Assembly: GCF_002563895.1 (NCBI RefSeq)
Contig: NZ_PDJB01000001.1
Location: 3,021,501 to 3,085,500, forward strand
DNA length: 64,000 nucleotides
Source of the DNA: Pseudomonas lurida
GTDB lineage: Bacteria; Pseudomonadota; Gammaproteobacteria; Pseudomonadales; Pseudomonadaceae
Direction: 5' to 3'
Shown here: positions 8,825 to 17,425 of the stretch, piece after piece
How the letters are laid out: every line of letters starts with the position of its first letter
How positions within the stretch are numbered: position 1 is the stretch's first letter
Made by a program: the position numbers and the translations under genes
Notes under the pieces: model-generated
The model's database searches: none
The model's input: the letters and a program-made list of their open reading frames with translations, nothing else
Told to the model about the DNA's origin: nothing

Positions 8825-10167
8825 GCTTTCGCCTTGGCTCGTCGTTCATACCACACCAGCATCGGCTGGGTACTCAGGCCATGAACGACGATGCTCAGGG
8901 CTATCACTGACAACGTCAGGTTCACCGCCACCGCGCTGCTGGTGCCGATCAGCCCGTGATTGAGCGCGTAGAACAGGTAGTAAATACTGCCGATCCCCCG
9001 AATGCCGAACCATCCCATCAGCCCGCGCTGGCGCCTATCGATCAGGCTGCCCCAAGGCATTGCCAGCACGCCTATCGGGCGAATCACACAGAACAGCAAC
9101 GCCGCCACCGGCAGTGCGCGCCAATCCCAGTGGCTCACCAGCACGATGCCCAGCACCGTCACCAGGAACACCTCCATCGAACGCTCCACCAGGCTGCCAA
9201 ACGAGAGCATGTCGCCCATCATCACGCCGGCAGCGATCTGGGTATCCTTCAGTTCGCTGACATCGCCTTGCAGCGCGCGGTCGGGCTCGACCTCCAGGTG
9301 GCCCACCACCGGCAGCGCGAGATGCTCCGACGGCGTTGTCGAATGCCCCGTGGACCGAAATTCCGCCTGCCGCAACCCCAGCCCTGCCGCAAACACCGAC
9401 AGGAAGCCATAGCCACCCACCGCCTCGGCGACCACGTAGGCCAGCGCGATCAGCGCGAGCGTCAGGTAGTCATTGGGCGAGAGCGTGCTGTCACTGTTGG
9501 TGATGCGCAGCCACAGCGTCACGCGGCCAATGCCGCGGCCCATCCAATAGCCAATCAACAAGCCGGCCGGCACTGCCCACAGCAGGTTTTTCAGCACCCA
9601 ACCGCCCAGCCAGTCACCGTCGAACCCGCCATGCTGCATGAACAGCAGGGCGAAGATCACGAAGGGGAAGGCGGTGCCGTCGTTCAACCCCGCTTCGCCG
9701 GACAGCCCAAAGCGCAGTGCGTCATAGTCCTGGGCATTATTGACCTGCACCAGGCCCGCCAGCACCGGGTCAGTCGGTGCCAGAATCGCGCCCACCAGCA
9801 GCGAGACGCCCCAGGACATCGCAAACAGGTAATGCAGCGCCAGGCAGATGCCGAGGATGGTCAGCAGCATCACTGGCCCGGCCATGCCGAACGCGATGCG
9901 CCAAGTGCGGTGCTTGAGCGGCAGGCGCAACTTCAAACCGCTGACAAACAACGAAAACAGCACGGCGACTTCGGTCAGGTGCTCCATCCAGCGCGCGGAG
10001 TTCTTGATATCCAGGTGCAACAGGTCAACGCCCAGCGGGCCAATCCCCACGCCCAGCAGCAGGCACACTGCCGAGGTGGTCACTGGCATCCAGCGCAGGT
10101 AGGAGGAGGTGAGGGCAAGGGTGAGCAATACGGCGCCCAGTACGGCCATCCATAGAATAAAAGTCAT
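8815..10167 (-). CDS. CPA1-family Na+(K+)/H+ antiporter
   Basis: Inner-membrane monovalent cation/proton exchanger of 450 residues with about 12 hydrophobic helices. The ion-binding region is visible as ILAPTDPVLAGLVQV followed by GLSGEAGLNDGTAFPFV, the ND and acidic residues typical of NhaP/CPA1 exchangers. A hydrophilic insertion (about 275-320, TGHSTTPSEHLALPVVGHLEVEP) precedes the last helices. ATG 10167 was chosen; a TTG one codon upstream is possible. No soluble regulatory domain is attached. It probably contributes to pH or salt homeostasis. Confidence 0.9.
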   Translation of the reverse strand: MTFILWMAVLGAVLLTLALTSSYLRWMPVTTSAVCLLLGVGIGPLGVDLLHLDIKNSARWMEHLTEVAVLFSLFVSGLKLRLPLKHRTWRIAFGMAGPVMLLTILGICLALHYLFAMSWGVSLLVGAILAPTDPVLAGLVQVNNAQDYDALRFGLSGEAGLNDGTAFPFVIFALLFMQHGGFDGDWLGGWVLKNLLWAVPAGLLIGYWMGRGIGRVTLWLRITNSDSTLSPNDYLTLALIALAYVVAEAVGGYGFLSVFAAGLGLRQAEFRSTGHSTTPSEHLALPVVGHLEVEPDRALQGDVSELKDTQIAAGVMMGDMLSFGSLVERSMEVFLVTVLGIVLVSHWDWRALPVAALLFCVIRPIGVLAMPWGSLIDRRQRGLMGWFGIRGIGSIYYLFYALNHGLIGTSSAVAVNLTLSVIALSIVVHGLSTQPMLVWYERRAKAKAQS

Positions 10168-10209
10168 CAAGCGTGCGCCAAGGCCGTGGTCTGTTCAGGT
10201 TGGAGGACC

Positions 10210-10443
10210 ATGGCCGGTCACGGGTTCAATGTGATTGGGCCAACTGCGAGCCGATGGTTTTCACACTGGCGCAGCCCCGGCCGCGACAGCGGCCTGCGCC
10301 CGGGCATCTTTATCGCGCTCAATCACGTGGCGCTCATCGCGTTCAACCTCGGCTCGGCCGGCGAGTTGCCGGGTTGTCGCTGCGGCCTGATGAGCCAGGT
10401 GCGAATCCGTAGGAATCACCACAACGACCTCTTTGGACGATAA
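10210..10443 (+). CDS. Small hypothetical protein
   Basis: A 77-residue frame opening at ATG 10210 directly after GGTTGGAGGACC, a strong ribosome-binding site. Third codon positions are mostly G or C, as in the neighbours. The product (MAGHGFNVIGPTASRWFSHW...) is basic and contains one moderately hydrophobic stretch (GIFIALNHVALIAFNLG). No family is recognised. It could instead be a gene remnant ahead of the aminotransferase-ABC operon. Confidence 0.4.
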   Translation: MAGHGFNVIGPTASRWFSHWRSPGRDSGLRPGIFIALNHVALIAFNLGSAGELPGCRCGLMSQVRIRRNHHNDLFGR

Positions 10444-10467
10444 ACGACACGGGGCTGGATTTACCCA

Positions 10468-10498
10468 TTGAACGACTGTTCAGTTTGAACTATGTTGA
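10468..10498. promoter_or_regulatory. Probable TetR operator upstream of the transport operon
   Basis: TTGAACGACTGTTCAG (10468-10483) carries the arms TTGAAC and TGTTCA with a 3-nt spacer. It matches the site between the divergent tetR and hydrolase genes at 16376-16391 in 12 of 12 arm bases. An overlapping weaker copy, TTGAACTATGTTGA, follows at 10485-10498. The position, 64-94 bp before the first start codon, suits a repressor site. Confidence 0.6.
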
Positions 10499-10561
10499 CC
10501 GCATCCACCCCTTGCACAGCAACGGGGTCGCGCTTTTTCTTCTTGAACGAGAGGCTCTGGC

Positions 10562-12556
10562 ATGCGGTTTTCCCCCTTCGTCGATCGAATTGCAGGGCAG
10601 GGCGTAGCCGCCTGGGACATCCACCATGCTGCATTCCAGGCCGCCAGCCAGGGCGAAGACATCATCATCCTCAGCGTCGGTGATCCTGATTTCGCCACGC
10701 CCTCCTTCATTACCGATGCCGCCATCACGGCCTTGCGCGAAGGCGACACCCATTACACCGAAATCCCGGGGCGCCCGGCGCTGCGCGAGGCCATCGCCGC
10801 GCGCTACAGCAACACCCTGGAGCGTGCGCTCAATGCTACGAACGTGATCACCGTGGCCGGTGCGCAGAACGCCTTGTTCGTGACGTCCTTGTGTCTGTTG
10901 CAGGCCGGTGACGAGGTGCTGGTGCTCGACCCGATGTACGTCACCTACGAGGCCACGCTCAAGGCCAGCGGCGCAACACTGGTGCGCGTGCCGTGCTCGC
11001 CGGCGTCGGGTTTTCGCCTCGATGCGCAACGGCTCTGCGCCGCGATCACGCCCCGGACGCGGGCGATTTTCTTTTCCAACCCGAACAACCCGACCGGCGT
11101 GGTGCTCAATCCGCAGGAGTTGCAAGCCATCGCCGACCTGGCCATCGCCCACGACCTGTGGGTGGTAGTGGACGAGGTCTACGAAAGCCTGGTGTTCGAC
11201 GGCGACTACCACAGCCTCGCCGCGCTGCCGGGCATGGCGGAGCGCTGTGTCGTGATTGGCAGCTTGTCCAAGTCCCACGCCATGACGGGGTGGCGCATCG
11301 GCTGGATTGTCGCGACGCCGCAAATGGTCGCCCATGCCGAAACCCTGGTGTTGAGCATGCTCTACGGGCTACCCGGTTTTGTGATGGAAGCCGCGACCGC
11401 GGCGGTGCTGGCCCATGATCAAGTGACCCAGGGCATGCGCGAGATTTACCGGCGCCGGCGCGACCTGGTGGTAGCGGGGCTGAGTGCATGCCCTGGAATC
11501 AAGGTGCAGGCGCCGCAAGCAGGCATGTTTGTGCTGGTGGATGTGCGCGATACCGGCCTGGGCTCCCTGGATTTCGCTTGGCGCTTGTTTCGCGAAGCCG
11601 GGGTTTCAGTGCTGGACGCCGCCGCGTTCGGCGAGCCCGCCCAAGGGTTCGTGCGGTTGTCGTTCACGCTGGGGGAGGAGCGCCTGGCCCAAGCCTGCCA
11701 GCGCATCGCAGGGTTTGTCGCCAAACTGGCCGGTGAACCGCGTGCCGCTGCTGTGCCCAGGATTGAAGTGGTGCAACCCTTGGCAGCCAAGAAGATGATC
11801 GAAGTCATCGACCTGCATAAGCGCTTCGGCAATATCGAGGTGCTCAAGGGCATTTCCCTCACCGCCCACGAAGGCGATGTGATCTCGCTGATCGGCGCCA
11901 GCGGGTCGGGCAAAAGTACCTTGTTGCGCTGTATCAACATGCTCGAAGTGCCAGACCAGGGCAGCATTCACGTCGACGGCGAAAGCATCAAGCTCAACTA
12001 CGGTCGCCCCGGCGCGCCCTTGGTGGCGGACGCCAAGCAACTGGTGCGCATCCGCTCGACCCTGGGCATGGTGTTCCAGAACTTCAACCTGTGGCCGCAC
12101 CGCACGGTGCTGGAAAACCTCATCGAGGCCCCCACCCAGGTGCTGCGCGAAAGCCGCGCCGAGGCCATCGAACGCGCCGAAGCGTTGCTCGACCGCGTCG
12201 GCCTGGCCGCCAAGCGCAATGAGTACCCGGCGTTCCTTTCCGGTGGCCAGCAACAGCGCGTGGCGATTGCCCGTGCGCTGGCCATGCGGCCCAAAGTCAT
12301 GCTGTTCGACGAACCCACCTCGGCCCTCGACCCGGAACTGGTGGGCGAAGTGCTGCGGGTGATCCGCTCCCTGGCCGAGGAAGGCCGCACCATGATCCTG
12401 GTCACCCATGAAATGGCCTTCGCCCGGGATGTGTCGTCCAAAGTGGCGTTTCTGCACCAAGGCATGATCGAAGAAACCGGCTCGCCGGATGCGGTGTTTA
12501 TCGACCCACGCAGTGAGCGTTGCCGGCAGTTCGTCAACGCGCATCAAACTCGCTAA
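10562..12556 (+). CDS. Fusion of PLP aminotransferase (class I/II) and polar amino acid ABC ATPase
   Basis: One open frame of 664 residues joins two normally separate proteins. Residues 1 to about 395 form a fold-type I aminotransferase with NPNNPTG and the PLP-binding Lys (SLSKSHAMTGWRIGW, K237). After a short linker, residues 412-664 form a HisP/GlnQ-type ATPase with Walker A GASGSGKST (K451), signature LSGGQQQR, Walker B MLFDEPTSALD and H-loop VTHEM. All catalytic motifs look intact. An ATG at 11795 begins the ATPase half but has no strong ribosome site. The binding protein and two permeases follow, so the ATPase energises that importer while the attached aminotransferase may act on the imported amino compound. 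Confidence 0.9.
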   Translation: MRFSPFVDRIAGQGVAAWDIHHAAFQAASQGEDIIILSVGDPDFATPSFITDAAITALREGDTHYTEIPGRPALREAIAARYSNTLERALNATNVITVAGAQNALFVTSLCLLQAGDEVLVLDPMYVTYEATLKASGATLVRVPCSPASGFRLDAQRLCAAITPRTRAIFFSNPNNPTGVVLNPQELQAIADLAIAHDLWVVVDEVYESLVFDGDYHSLAALPGMAERCVVIGSLSKSHAMTGWRIGWIVATPQMVAHAETLVLSMLYGLPGFVMEAATAAVLAHDQVTQGMREIYRRRRDLVVAGLSACPGIKVQAPQAGMFVLVDVRDTGLGSLDFAWRLFREAGVSVLDAAAFGEPAQGFVRLSFTLGEERLAQACQRIAGFVAKLAGEPRAAAVPRIEVVQPLAAKKMIEVIDLHKRFGNIEVLKGISLTAHEGDVISLIGASGSGKSTLLRCINMLEVPDQGSIHVDGESIKLNYGRPGAPLVADAKQLVRIRSTLGMVFQNFNLWPHRTVLENLIEAPTQVLRESRAEAIERAEALLDRVGLAAKRNEYPAFLSGGQQQRVAIARALAMRPKVMLFDEPTSALDPELVGEVLRVIRSLAEEGRTMILVTHEMAFARDVSSKVAFLHQGMIEETGSPDAVFIDPRSERCRQFVNAHQTR

Positions 12557-12581
12557 CTCCAGAAAAAGACGGGGCAAAATC

Positions 12582-13436
12582 ATGAAATCCAAACGTATGG
12601 CAACGTGGTTGAGCAGTGCAGTGTTGATGATGGCCGCAGGTTTCACATGGGCGGCAGACAAACCGATCGTGTTCGCAGTGGCGGCCGAACCTTACCCTCC
12701 GTTTACCGTGAAGGGCGGTAACGGCCAGTGGTCAGGGTTTGAAGTCGACCTGATCCACAAGCTCTGCGAGGGCATGAAAGCCGAATGCCAGATCAAGGAA
12801 GTGGCGTGGGACGGCATCATTCCCTCATTGCTGGCGAAGAAGATCGACGTGATTTTTTCATCGATGTCGGTGACCGATGAGCGCGAAAAACAGATCGCCT
12901 TCAGTCGTGCCTACTACGACTCGCTGCTGGGTGTCGCCGGGCCCAAGGGCAGCGAAGTCGAGATCTCCCCGGCGGGCCTGAAGGGCAAGTTGATCGGCGT
13001 GCAGATCTCCACCGTCAGCGCCAATTACCTGAAGAAATACTACGAAAACATCGCTGACCTCAAGTACTACGATACCCAGGAATCGGCCAACGCCGACCTG
13101 ATCGCCGGGCGTATCGACTACATGATGGCCGACGACACCGCCATCGCCATGATGGTCAAGACCCCCGAGGCCAGCGGCCTGGCGCACATAGCCAGCGTGC
13201 CCTACGACCCGATCATCGGCCGTGGCGTCGGCGCCGGCTTGCGCCAGGAAGACACCGCGCTCAAGGCCCGGTTGGACAAGGCCATCGGCGAGCTGCTGGT
13301 GAGCAAGGATTATGACGACCTGTCGCAGCACTACTTCGGCCTGTCGGTCAGCCCGTGCAAACGCACCGACACCCCGGCGTTTGTGAGCAAGACTTGTGAC
13401 AGCCCGTACCAACAAGTCGCCCAGAAGAGCGAATGA
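12582..13436 (+). CDS. Periplasmic amino acid-type binding protein (SBP family 3)
   Basis: Secreted binding protein of 284 residues for the adjacent importer. A signal peptide (MKSKRMATWLSSAVLMMAAGFTWA) ends near residue 24. The mature protein shows the family-3 signatures YPPFTVKGGNGQWSGFEVDLIHKL and ISSMSVTDEREKQIAFSRAYY. Ligands of this family are polar or opine-like amino acids; the Asp/Arg positions typical of alpha-amino acid binding are broadly conserved. It starts 25 nt after the fusion gene, and its stop overlaps the first permease. Confidence 0.92.
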   Translation: MKSKRMATWLSSAVLMMAAGFTWAADKPIVFAVAAEPYPPFTVKGGNGQWSGFEVDLIHKLCEGMKAECQIKEVAWDGIIPSLLAKKIDVIFSSMSVTDEREKQIAFSRAYYDSLLGVAGPKGSEVEISPAGLKGKLIGVQISTVSANYLKKYYENIADLKYYDTQESANADLIAGRIDYMMADDTAIAMMVKTPEASGLAHIASVPYDPIIGRGVGAGLRQEDTALKARLDKAIGELLVSKDYDDLSQHYFGLSVSPCKRTDTPAFVSKTCDSPYQQVAQKSE

Positions 13437-14140
13437 TGTTCGACCTTCTCAGCTTCGGCGAACAGGGGTGGGGCAATGCATTGCTCAAGGGGTTATGGAT
13501 GACCCTGCAGATCTCCGCCGGCTCCTTTGCGGTGGGTTTGCTGATCGGCCTGGTGGTGGCCTGCGCGAAGCTCAGTGCGCCGCGCCCGATTGCGCTGCTG
13601 ATGCGCGGCTACACCACGGTGTTTCGCGCGGTGCCGGAACTGCTGCTGATCCTGCTGCTGTATTACGCAGGCTCCATGGGGCTCAACGCGCTGATGCTGT
13701 GGATGGGCGTCGAGCAGGTGAATATCAGCGGCCCGCTGGTGGCCATCCTGGTGTTGGGCCTGGTGCAGGGCGCCTACGCCTCGGAGATTTTCCGCGCGGC
13801 GATCCTCGCGATTCCCCACGGACAGATAGAAGCGGCACGGGCTTTTGGCTTGAGCGGGTTCGGCCTGTTCCGGCGGGTGACCCTGCCGATCATGGCGCCC
13901 TTCGCCCTGGCCGGCATGTCCAACCTGTGGATCAACCTGATCAAGGACAGCGCCTTGATCAGCGTGGTGGGCACCAACGAGCTGCTGTACACCGCCAAGC
14001 AGGCGGCGGGTTCCACGCGCCACTACCTGCTGTTCTACCTCACGGCCGCCGCCCTGTATTACCTGGTGACGCTGGCTTCCAATTACCTGTCCGGGCGCCT
14101 GGAGCGACGTATCCGTCGCTGGATGCCGGTTGTCGAGTGA
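13433..14140 (+). CDS. Amino acid ABC transporter permease (HisM/HisQ type)
   Basis: A 235-residue inner-membrane permease with about five helices. It carries the cytoplasmic coupling (EAA) loop QIEAARAFGLSGFGLFRRVTLP and the family opening GLWMTLQISAGSFAVGLLIG. Start ATG 13433 overlaps the binding-protein stop; an ATG one codon later is equally possible. It should form a heterodimer with the next permease and dock onto the ATPase half of the fusion protein. Confidence 0.92.
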   Translation: MMFDLLSFGEQGWGNALLKGLWMTLQISAGSFAVGLLIGLVVACAKLSAPRPIALLMRGYTTVFRAVPELLLILLLYYAGSMGLNALMLWMGVEQVNISGPLVAILVLGLVQGAYASEIFRAAILAIPHGQIEAARAFGLSGFGLFRRVTLPIMAPFALAGMSNLWINLIKDSALISVVGTNELLYTAKQAAGSTRHYLLFYLTAAALYYLVTLASNYLSGRLERRIRRWMPVVE

Positions 14141-14147
14141 GCGGCCC

Positions 14148-14846
14148 ATGCCTGAATGGATAAGCTATTACGCCGGCCTGATCGCCAAGGGGTTGCAGAC
14201 CACCTTGTCGCTGCTGGTGGTGTCGGCGGTACTCGGGTTTGCCCTGGCGGTGCTGGTCGCGCTGGCGCGGTTGTCACGGCGCAAGTGGCTGGCGCGTGGG
14301 GCGCTGGCTTACACCAGCGTATTGCGCGGTACGCCACTGCTGATCCAGATCTACATTTTCTACTACGGCCTGGGGAGCCTGTTCGCCCAGTTCCCGATGA
14401 TTCGCGCCAGCGTCCTGTGGCCGTACCTGCGCGATGGCTACTGGTACATCGTGTTTGCCCTGGTGCTGTCGGTCGGCGCCTACGTGGGCGAGGTGATCCG
14501 CGGCGGCCTGCTGGCCGTGCCCAAGGGTGAAATGGAAGCCGCCTCGGCGTTCGGCATGACCCCACGCCAGGCGCTGCTGCGGGTGCGCTTGCCACGCGCG
14601 ATGCGCCTGTTGCTGCCGACCCTGGCCGGGGAGACGGTGATGCTACTCAAGTCCACCGCACTGGCCTCGACCATTGCCGTGGTTGACCTGCTGGGCGCGG
14701 CCAACGTGGTGCGGGCACAGACCCTGCAGATCTACCAGCCGCTGTTGCTCGTGGCGGGCGTCTATTTGTGCCTGACCTTCCTGATCGAAGCTGCATACGC
14801 GATTGCCGAACGGCGTGGCACGCCACTGCGCAGGTCGGCCGGATGA
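14148..14846 (+). CDS. Amino acid ABC transporter permease, second subunit
   Basis: A 232-residue membrane subunit. It contains GLQTTLSLLVVSAVLGFALA, SVLRGTPLLIQIYIFYYGLG and the EAA loop EMEAASAFGMTPRQALLRVRLP. ATG 14148 is selected because upstream in-frame codons overlap the preceding gene without a ribosome site. Its stop overlaps the DMT-transporter start (ATGA), so this importer and the exporter-like gene are translationally coupled. Confidence 0.92.
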   Translation: MPEWISYYAGLIAKGLQTTLSLLVVSAVLGFALAVLVALARLSRRKWLARGALAYTSVLRGTPLLIQIYIFYYGLGSLFAQFPMIRASVLWPYLRDGYWYIVFALVLSVGAYVGEVIRGGLLAVPKGEMEAASAFGMTPRQALLRVRLPRAMRLLLPTLAGETVMLLKSTALASTIAVVDLLGAANVVRAQTLQIYQPLLLVAGVYLCLTFLIEAAYAIAERRGTPLRRSAG

Positions 14847-15841
14847 AACAGGACCGATCGCTGCAAGGGATTGCCCTGTGTTCCCTGGCCTACGCGTTCT
14901 TGGCGTTGCAGGATGCGGTGATCAAATGGCTGGTGGCCGATTACTCGGTGTTCACCATCCTGTTCTGGCGCAGCCTGGTGGTGGTGGCCGCCTGCGTGAT
15001 GGCTGGGCGCATGGGGCTGTTGCGGCGCGCGTGGACCTCGGCCAGCCGCCGCTTGCTGATCATCCGCGGGCTGTTGTCGTTGCTGGCATGGTTGCTGTAC
15101 TACACCGCTGCCAAGGACCTGAGCCTGGCGGAAATGACCACGCTGTATTTCTCCGCGCCGATCATGGTCACGCTGCTCGCGGCGCTGATCCTCAAGGAAC
15201 GTGCCAGCCGCGGCCAGTGGATCTCGCTGGTCATCGGCTTTGTCGGCGTAGTGATCGCCTGCCGCCCCAGCCAGATGATGGACCCGCTGCCCATCGCGCT
15301 GACCTTGGCCGCGGCCTTGTGCTGGGCGTTTACCTACATCCAGTTGCGCCAGGTCGACCCGGCCACCTCGGTGCTGGAGCAGATGCTGATCACCAACGTG
15401 GTGTTTGTGCTGTGCATGGCGGTGACCTTGCCCTGGACCCATACGCCGTCGCCCACCCCAGCCTGGCTGGGCATGTTGGCGGCGGGCCTGGTCGGCGGGG
15501 TTGGCCAGTTCCTGCTGTTTGCCAGTTTCCGCCGTGCCACGGCGACTTTGCTGGCGCCGTTTGAATACACCGGGTTGATCTGGGCGTTCCTTCTGTCGAG
15601 CCTGGTGTGGGGCACGCTGATGGATGGCTCGCTGATTGTCGGCGCAGTGTTGATCGCGGCCAGCGGCACCCTGGCCATGCTCAGTGCGCGGCACCCGGTG
15701 TCACAGGATGTGGTCGGCGCCGAATGCTCCGTGACGCAACCCCTGTACCCAGCAGCGGCAGATGTGCAGGCCGTTGGCGGGGCTGAAAGTGCCGGGGTTG
15801 AGGCACCCCTCGAGCCAGAGTCCGTCGAGCATCGCCGATAG
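14843..15841 (+). CDS. DMT-superfamily (EamA) transporter
   Basis: A 332-residue membrane protein with ten predicted helices in two EamA repeats (about 8-140 and 150-285). Examples are LVVADYSVFTILFWRSLVVV and LLAPFEYTGLIWAFLLSSLVWGT. Such proteins usually export amino acids or small metabolites, so it could release a by-product or excess of the imported compound. The last 47 codons or so overlap the convergent tetR gene by 141 nt and encode a hydrophilic tail (SQDVVGAECSVTQPLYPAAA...) that looks like passive read-through of the other gene's antisense strand. Confidence 0.88.
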   Translation: MKQDRSLQGIALCSLAYAFLALQDAVIKWLVADYSVFTILFWRSLVVVAACVMAGRMGLLRRAWTSASRRLLIIRGLLSLLAWLLYYTAAKDLSLAEMTTLYFSAPIMVTLLAALILKERASRGQWISLVIGFVGVVIACRPSQMMDPLPIALTLAAALCWAFTYIQLRQVDPATSVLEQMLITNVVFVLCMAVTLPWTHTPSPTPAWLGMLAAGLVGGVGQFLLFASFRRATATLLAPFEYTGLIWAFLLSSLVWGTLMDGSLIVGAVLIAASGTLAMLSARHPVSQDVVGAECSVTQPLYPAAADVQAVGGAESAGVEAPLEPESVEHRR

Positions 15842-16336
15842 GCCAATGGCGGCCAGGCGGCTGTCGTGGATCACCAGGTTTTCGCTGCGGGCCAGGTCGT
15901 CCAGCAGTTGTTGGATCAACGCCAAGTAGGCGTGGTAGCTGTTTTCGTGGGACTGGTTCACGTGGGGCGAGTGGCGGATCAGGCTCCAGAACACCACCCA
16001 CACGCCCAGCAGGTCGGGGTCCATGACCCTGGGCGAGAACGAGGCACTGAGAAACGCATCCAGGCGCGCGGCGGCGCCTTGAGCCAACTCGACCTGTTCC
16101 CACAGGGCGCTGGTCAGCTCGTTGGCCAGCTTGTGGTAGGTCTCGGCGATCAGTGCGTCGATGGTACCGAAATGGTGGTTGAGCAGCCCCACCGACACCC
16201 CGGCCTCGGAGGCAATGCGCCGCACGGAAATCCCGGCGTGCCCATCGCGGGCCAGGCAGGTGAGGGTGGCGGCAATCAGCAGGTCCCGGCGTTCGTCGGG
16301 GTTGGTGCGGCGCAGTTTGGGAGGGTCGATGGTCAT
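15701..16336 (-). CDS. TetR/BetI-like transcriptional repressor
   Basis: A 211-residue regulator. The N-terminal helix-turn-helix (about 15-65) reads DLLIAATLTCLARDGHAGISVRRIASEAGVSVGLLNHHFG, close to the BetI group, and the rest is a helical ligand-binding domain. It is divergent from the aspartoacylase-like gene, and its 3' end overlaps the DMT gene. The inverted repeat in the divergent promoter (16376-16391), and its match at 10468, make it the likely repressor of both transcription units, relieved by the imported substrate or a product. Confidence 0.88.
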   Translation of the reverse strand: MTIDPPKLRRTNPDERRDLLIAATLTCLARDGHAGISVRRIASEAGVSVGLLNHHFGTIDALIAETYHKLANELTSALWEQVELAQGAAARLDAFLSASFSPRVMDPDLLGVWVVFWSLIRHSPHVNQSHENSYHAYLALIQQLLDDLARSENLVIHDSRLAAIGLSAMLDGLWLEGCLNPGTFSPANGLHICRCWVQGLRHGAFGADHIL

Positions 16337-16375
16337 GGGCAGGCCTTGGATGAAATACCACAGTGCTCAGGTTAG

Positions 16376-16391
16376 TTGAACATGTGTTCAA
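16376..16391. promoter_or_regulatory. Palindromic operator between tetR and the hydrolase gene
   Basis: TTGAACATGTGTTCAA is a perfect 7-2-7 inverted repeat located 40 bp from the tetR start and 36 bp from the hydrolase start. This is the expected place for autoregulation plus control of the divergent gene. The arms recur at 10468-10483 in front of the transport operon. Confidence 0.7.
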
Positions 16392-16426
16392 TCTCTACCG
16401 AATAGTTGATGAGAGGAGGGCAAGGC

Positions 16427-17425
16427 ATGGCAAAAGACCTTTCGTGGCAGGAAACCGGTGATGCTGGCCACGCGCTGCACATCGGCGCCTGGCGTTTCGA
16501 CGGCGACGGCAGCGGGCCCAAGGTGCACCTGCAAGCGGGTGTGCATGCGGATGAAATCGCCGGCATGCTGGTCCTGCATCAGTTATTGCCGCGCTTGCAA
16601 GCGTGCCAGGACCAGGGCCGCCTGAAGGGCAGTGTCACCGTGGTGCCCCAGGCCAACCCATTCGGCATCGGCCAGTTCCGCCAAGGCCGATTGCTCGGGC
16701 GCTTCCATGAGGCCACCGGGCAGAACTTCAACCGCGCCTTCGACCACTCCCTGGCCATGGAACGTCCGGCAAGCAACCTGGCGCACTGGCAGAGATGCCT
16801 GGTGCAATTGGCCGCCGAGGCCGAACTGGTGCTGGACCTGCACACCGATGACGAGGCGTTGCCGTACCTCTATATCCACCGTCGCTTCTGGCCCGACCAA
16901 GGCCTGGCGCTGGCGGCGGCCTTGCAGGTGGACCTGGTGATTGTCTGGGATGAGGGCGGCGATGGCTCTTTTGAAGAAACCATCATCAACCACGCATCGC
17001 CGCAATTGGCCGCCACCATCGAGCTGCGCGGGCAGGCCGACGTCAGCGACGCCCTGGCGCAGCAGGACGCCGATGGCCTGTGGGCCTGGTTGTGCGTCAA
17101 TGGTGTGATCGACGAGGTGGCGAGCATCGCCCCATGGCCAGGCGACGTGGTCGACATGGGCTGCATGGAAACCATACTCGCGCCGTGCGCAGGAGTGCTG
17201 GTGTTCGAAAAGGAGTTGGGTGATTACGTCGAGGCAGGCCAGCGTTTTGCGCGCATCATCGGCCGACCCGGCGACCCGATCTCGGAAGTGACCCTGCACG
17301 CCGCCCAGACGGGGCGCATGATCACCCGGCACCGCGAACGCCTGGTTGCCCAAGGCTCGGTGGTCGCCAAGTTCACCGGTACACGCTTATCCGACAGCTA
17401 CAGCGGCGGTGTGCTCGACCCTTAG
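16427..17425 (+). CDS. Succinylglutamate desuccinylase/aspartoacylase family zinc hydrolase
   Basis: A 332-residue M14-like amidohydrolase. Zinc ligands are visible: H40 and E43 in LQAGVHADEIAGM, and H139 in VLDLHTDDEA. N- and C-terminal segments follow the AstE/ASPA layout, including the late beta-rich domain (ILAPCAGVLVFEKELGDYV). GAGAGGAGGG precedes ATG 16427. These enzymes remove an acyl group from N-acyl amino acids. With the aminotransferase and importer under the same operator, the likely task is to deacylate an imported N-acyl amino acid before transamination. The exact substrate is unknown. Confidence 0.85.
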   Translation: MAKDLSWQETGDAGHALHIGAWRFDGDGSGPKVHLQAGVHADEIAGMLVLHQLLPRLQACQDQGRLKGSVTVVPQANPFGIGQFRQGRLLGRFHEATGQNFNRAFDHSLAMERPASNLAHWQRCLVQLAAEAELVLDLHTDDEALPYLYIHRRFWPDQGLALAAALQVDLVIVWDEGGDGSFEETIINHASPQLAATIELRGQADVSDALAQQDADGLWAWLCVNGVIDEVASIAPWPGDVVDMGCMETILAPCAGVLVFEKELGDYVEAGQRFARIIGRPGDPISEVTLHAAQTGRMITRHRERLVAQGSVVAKFTGTRLSDSYSGGVLDP

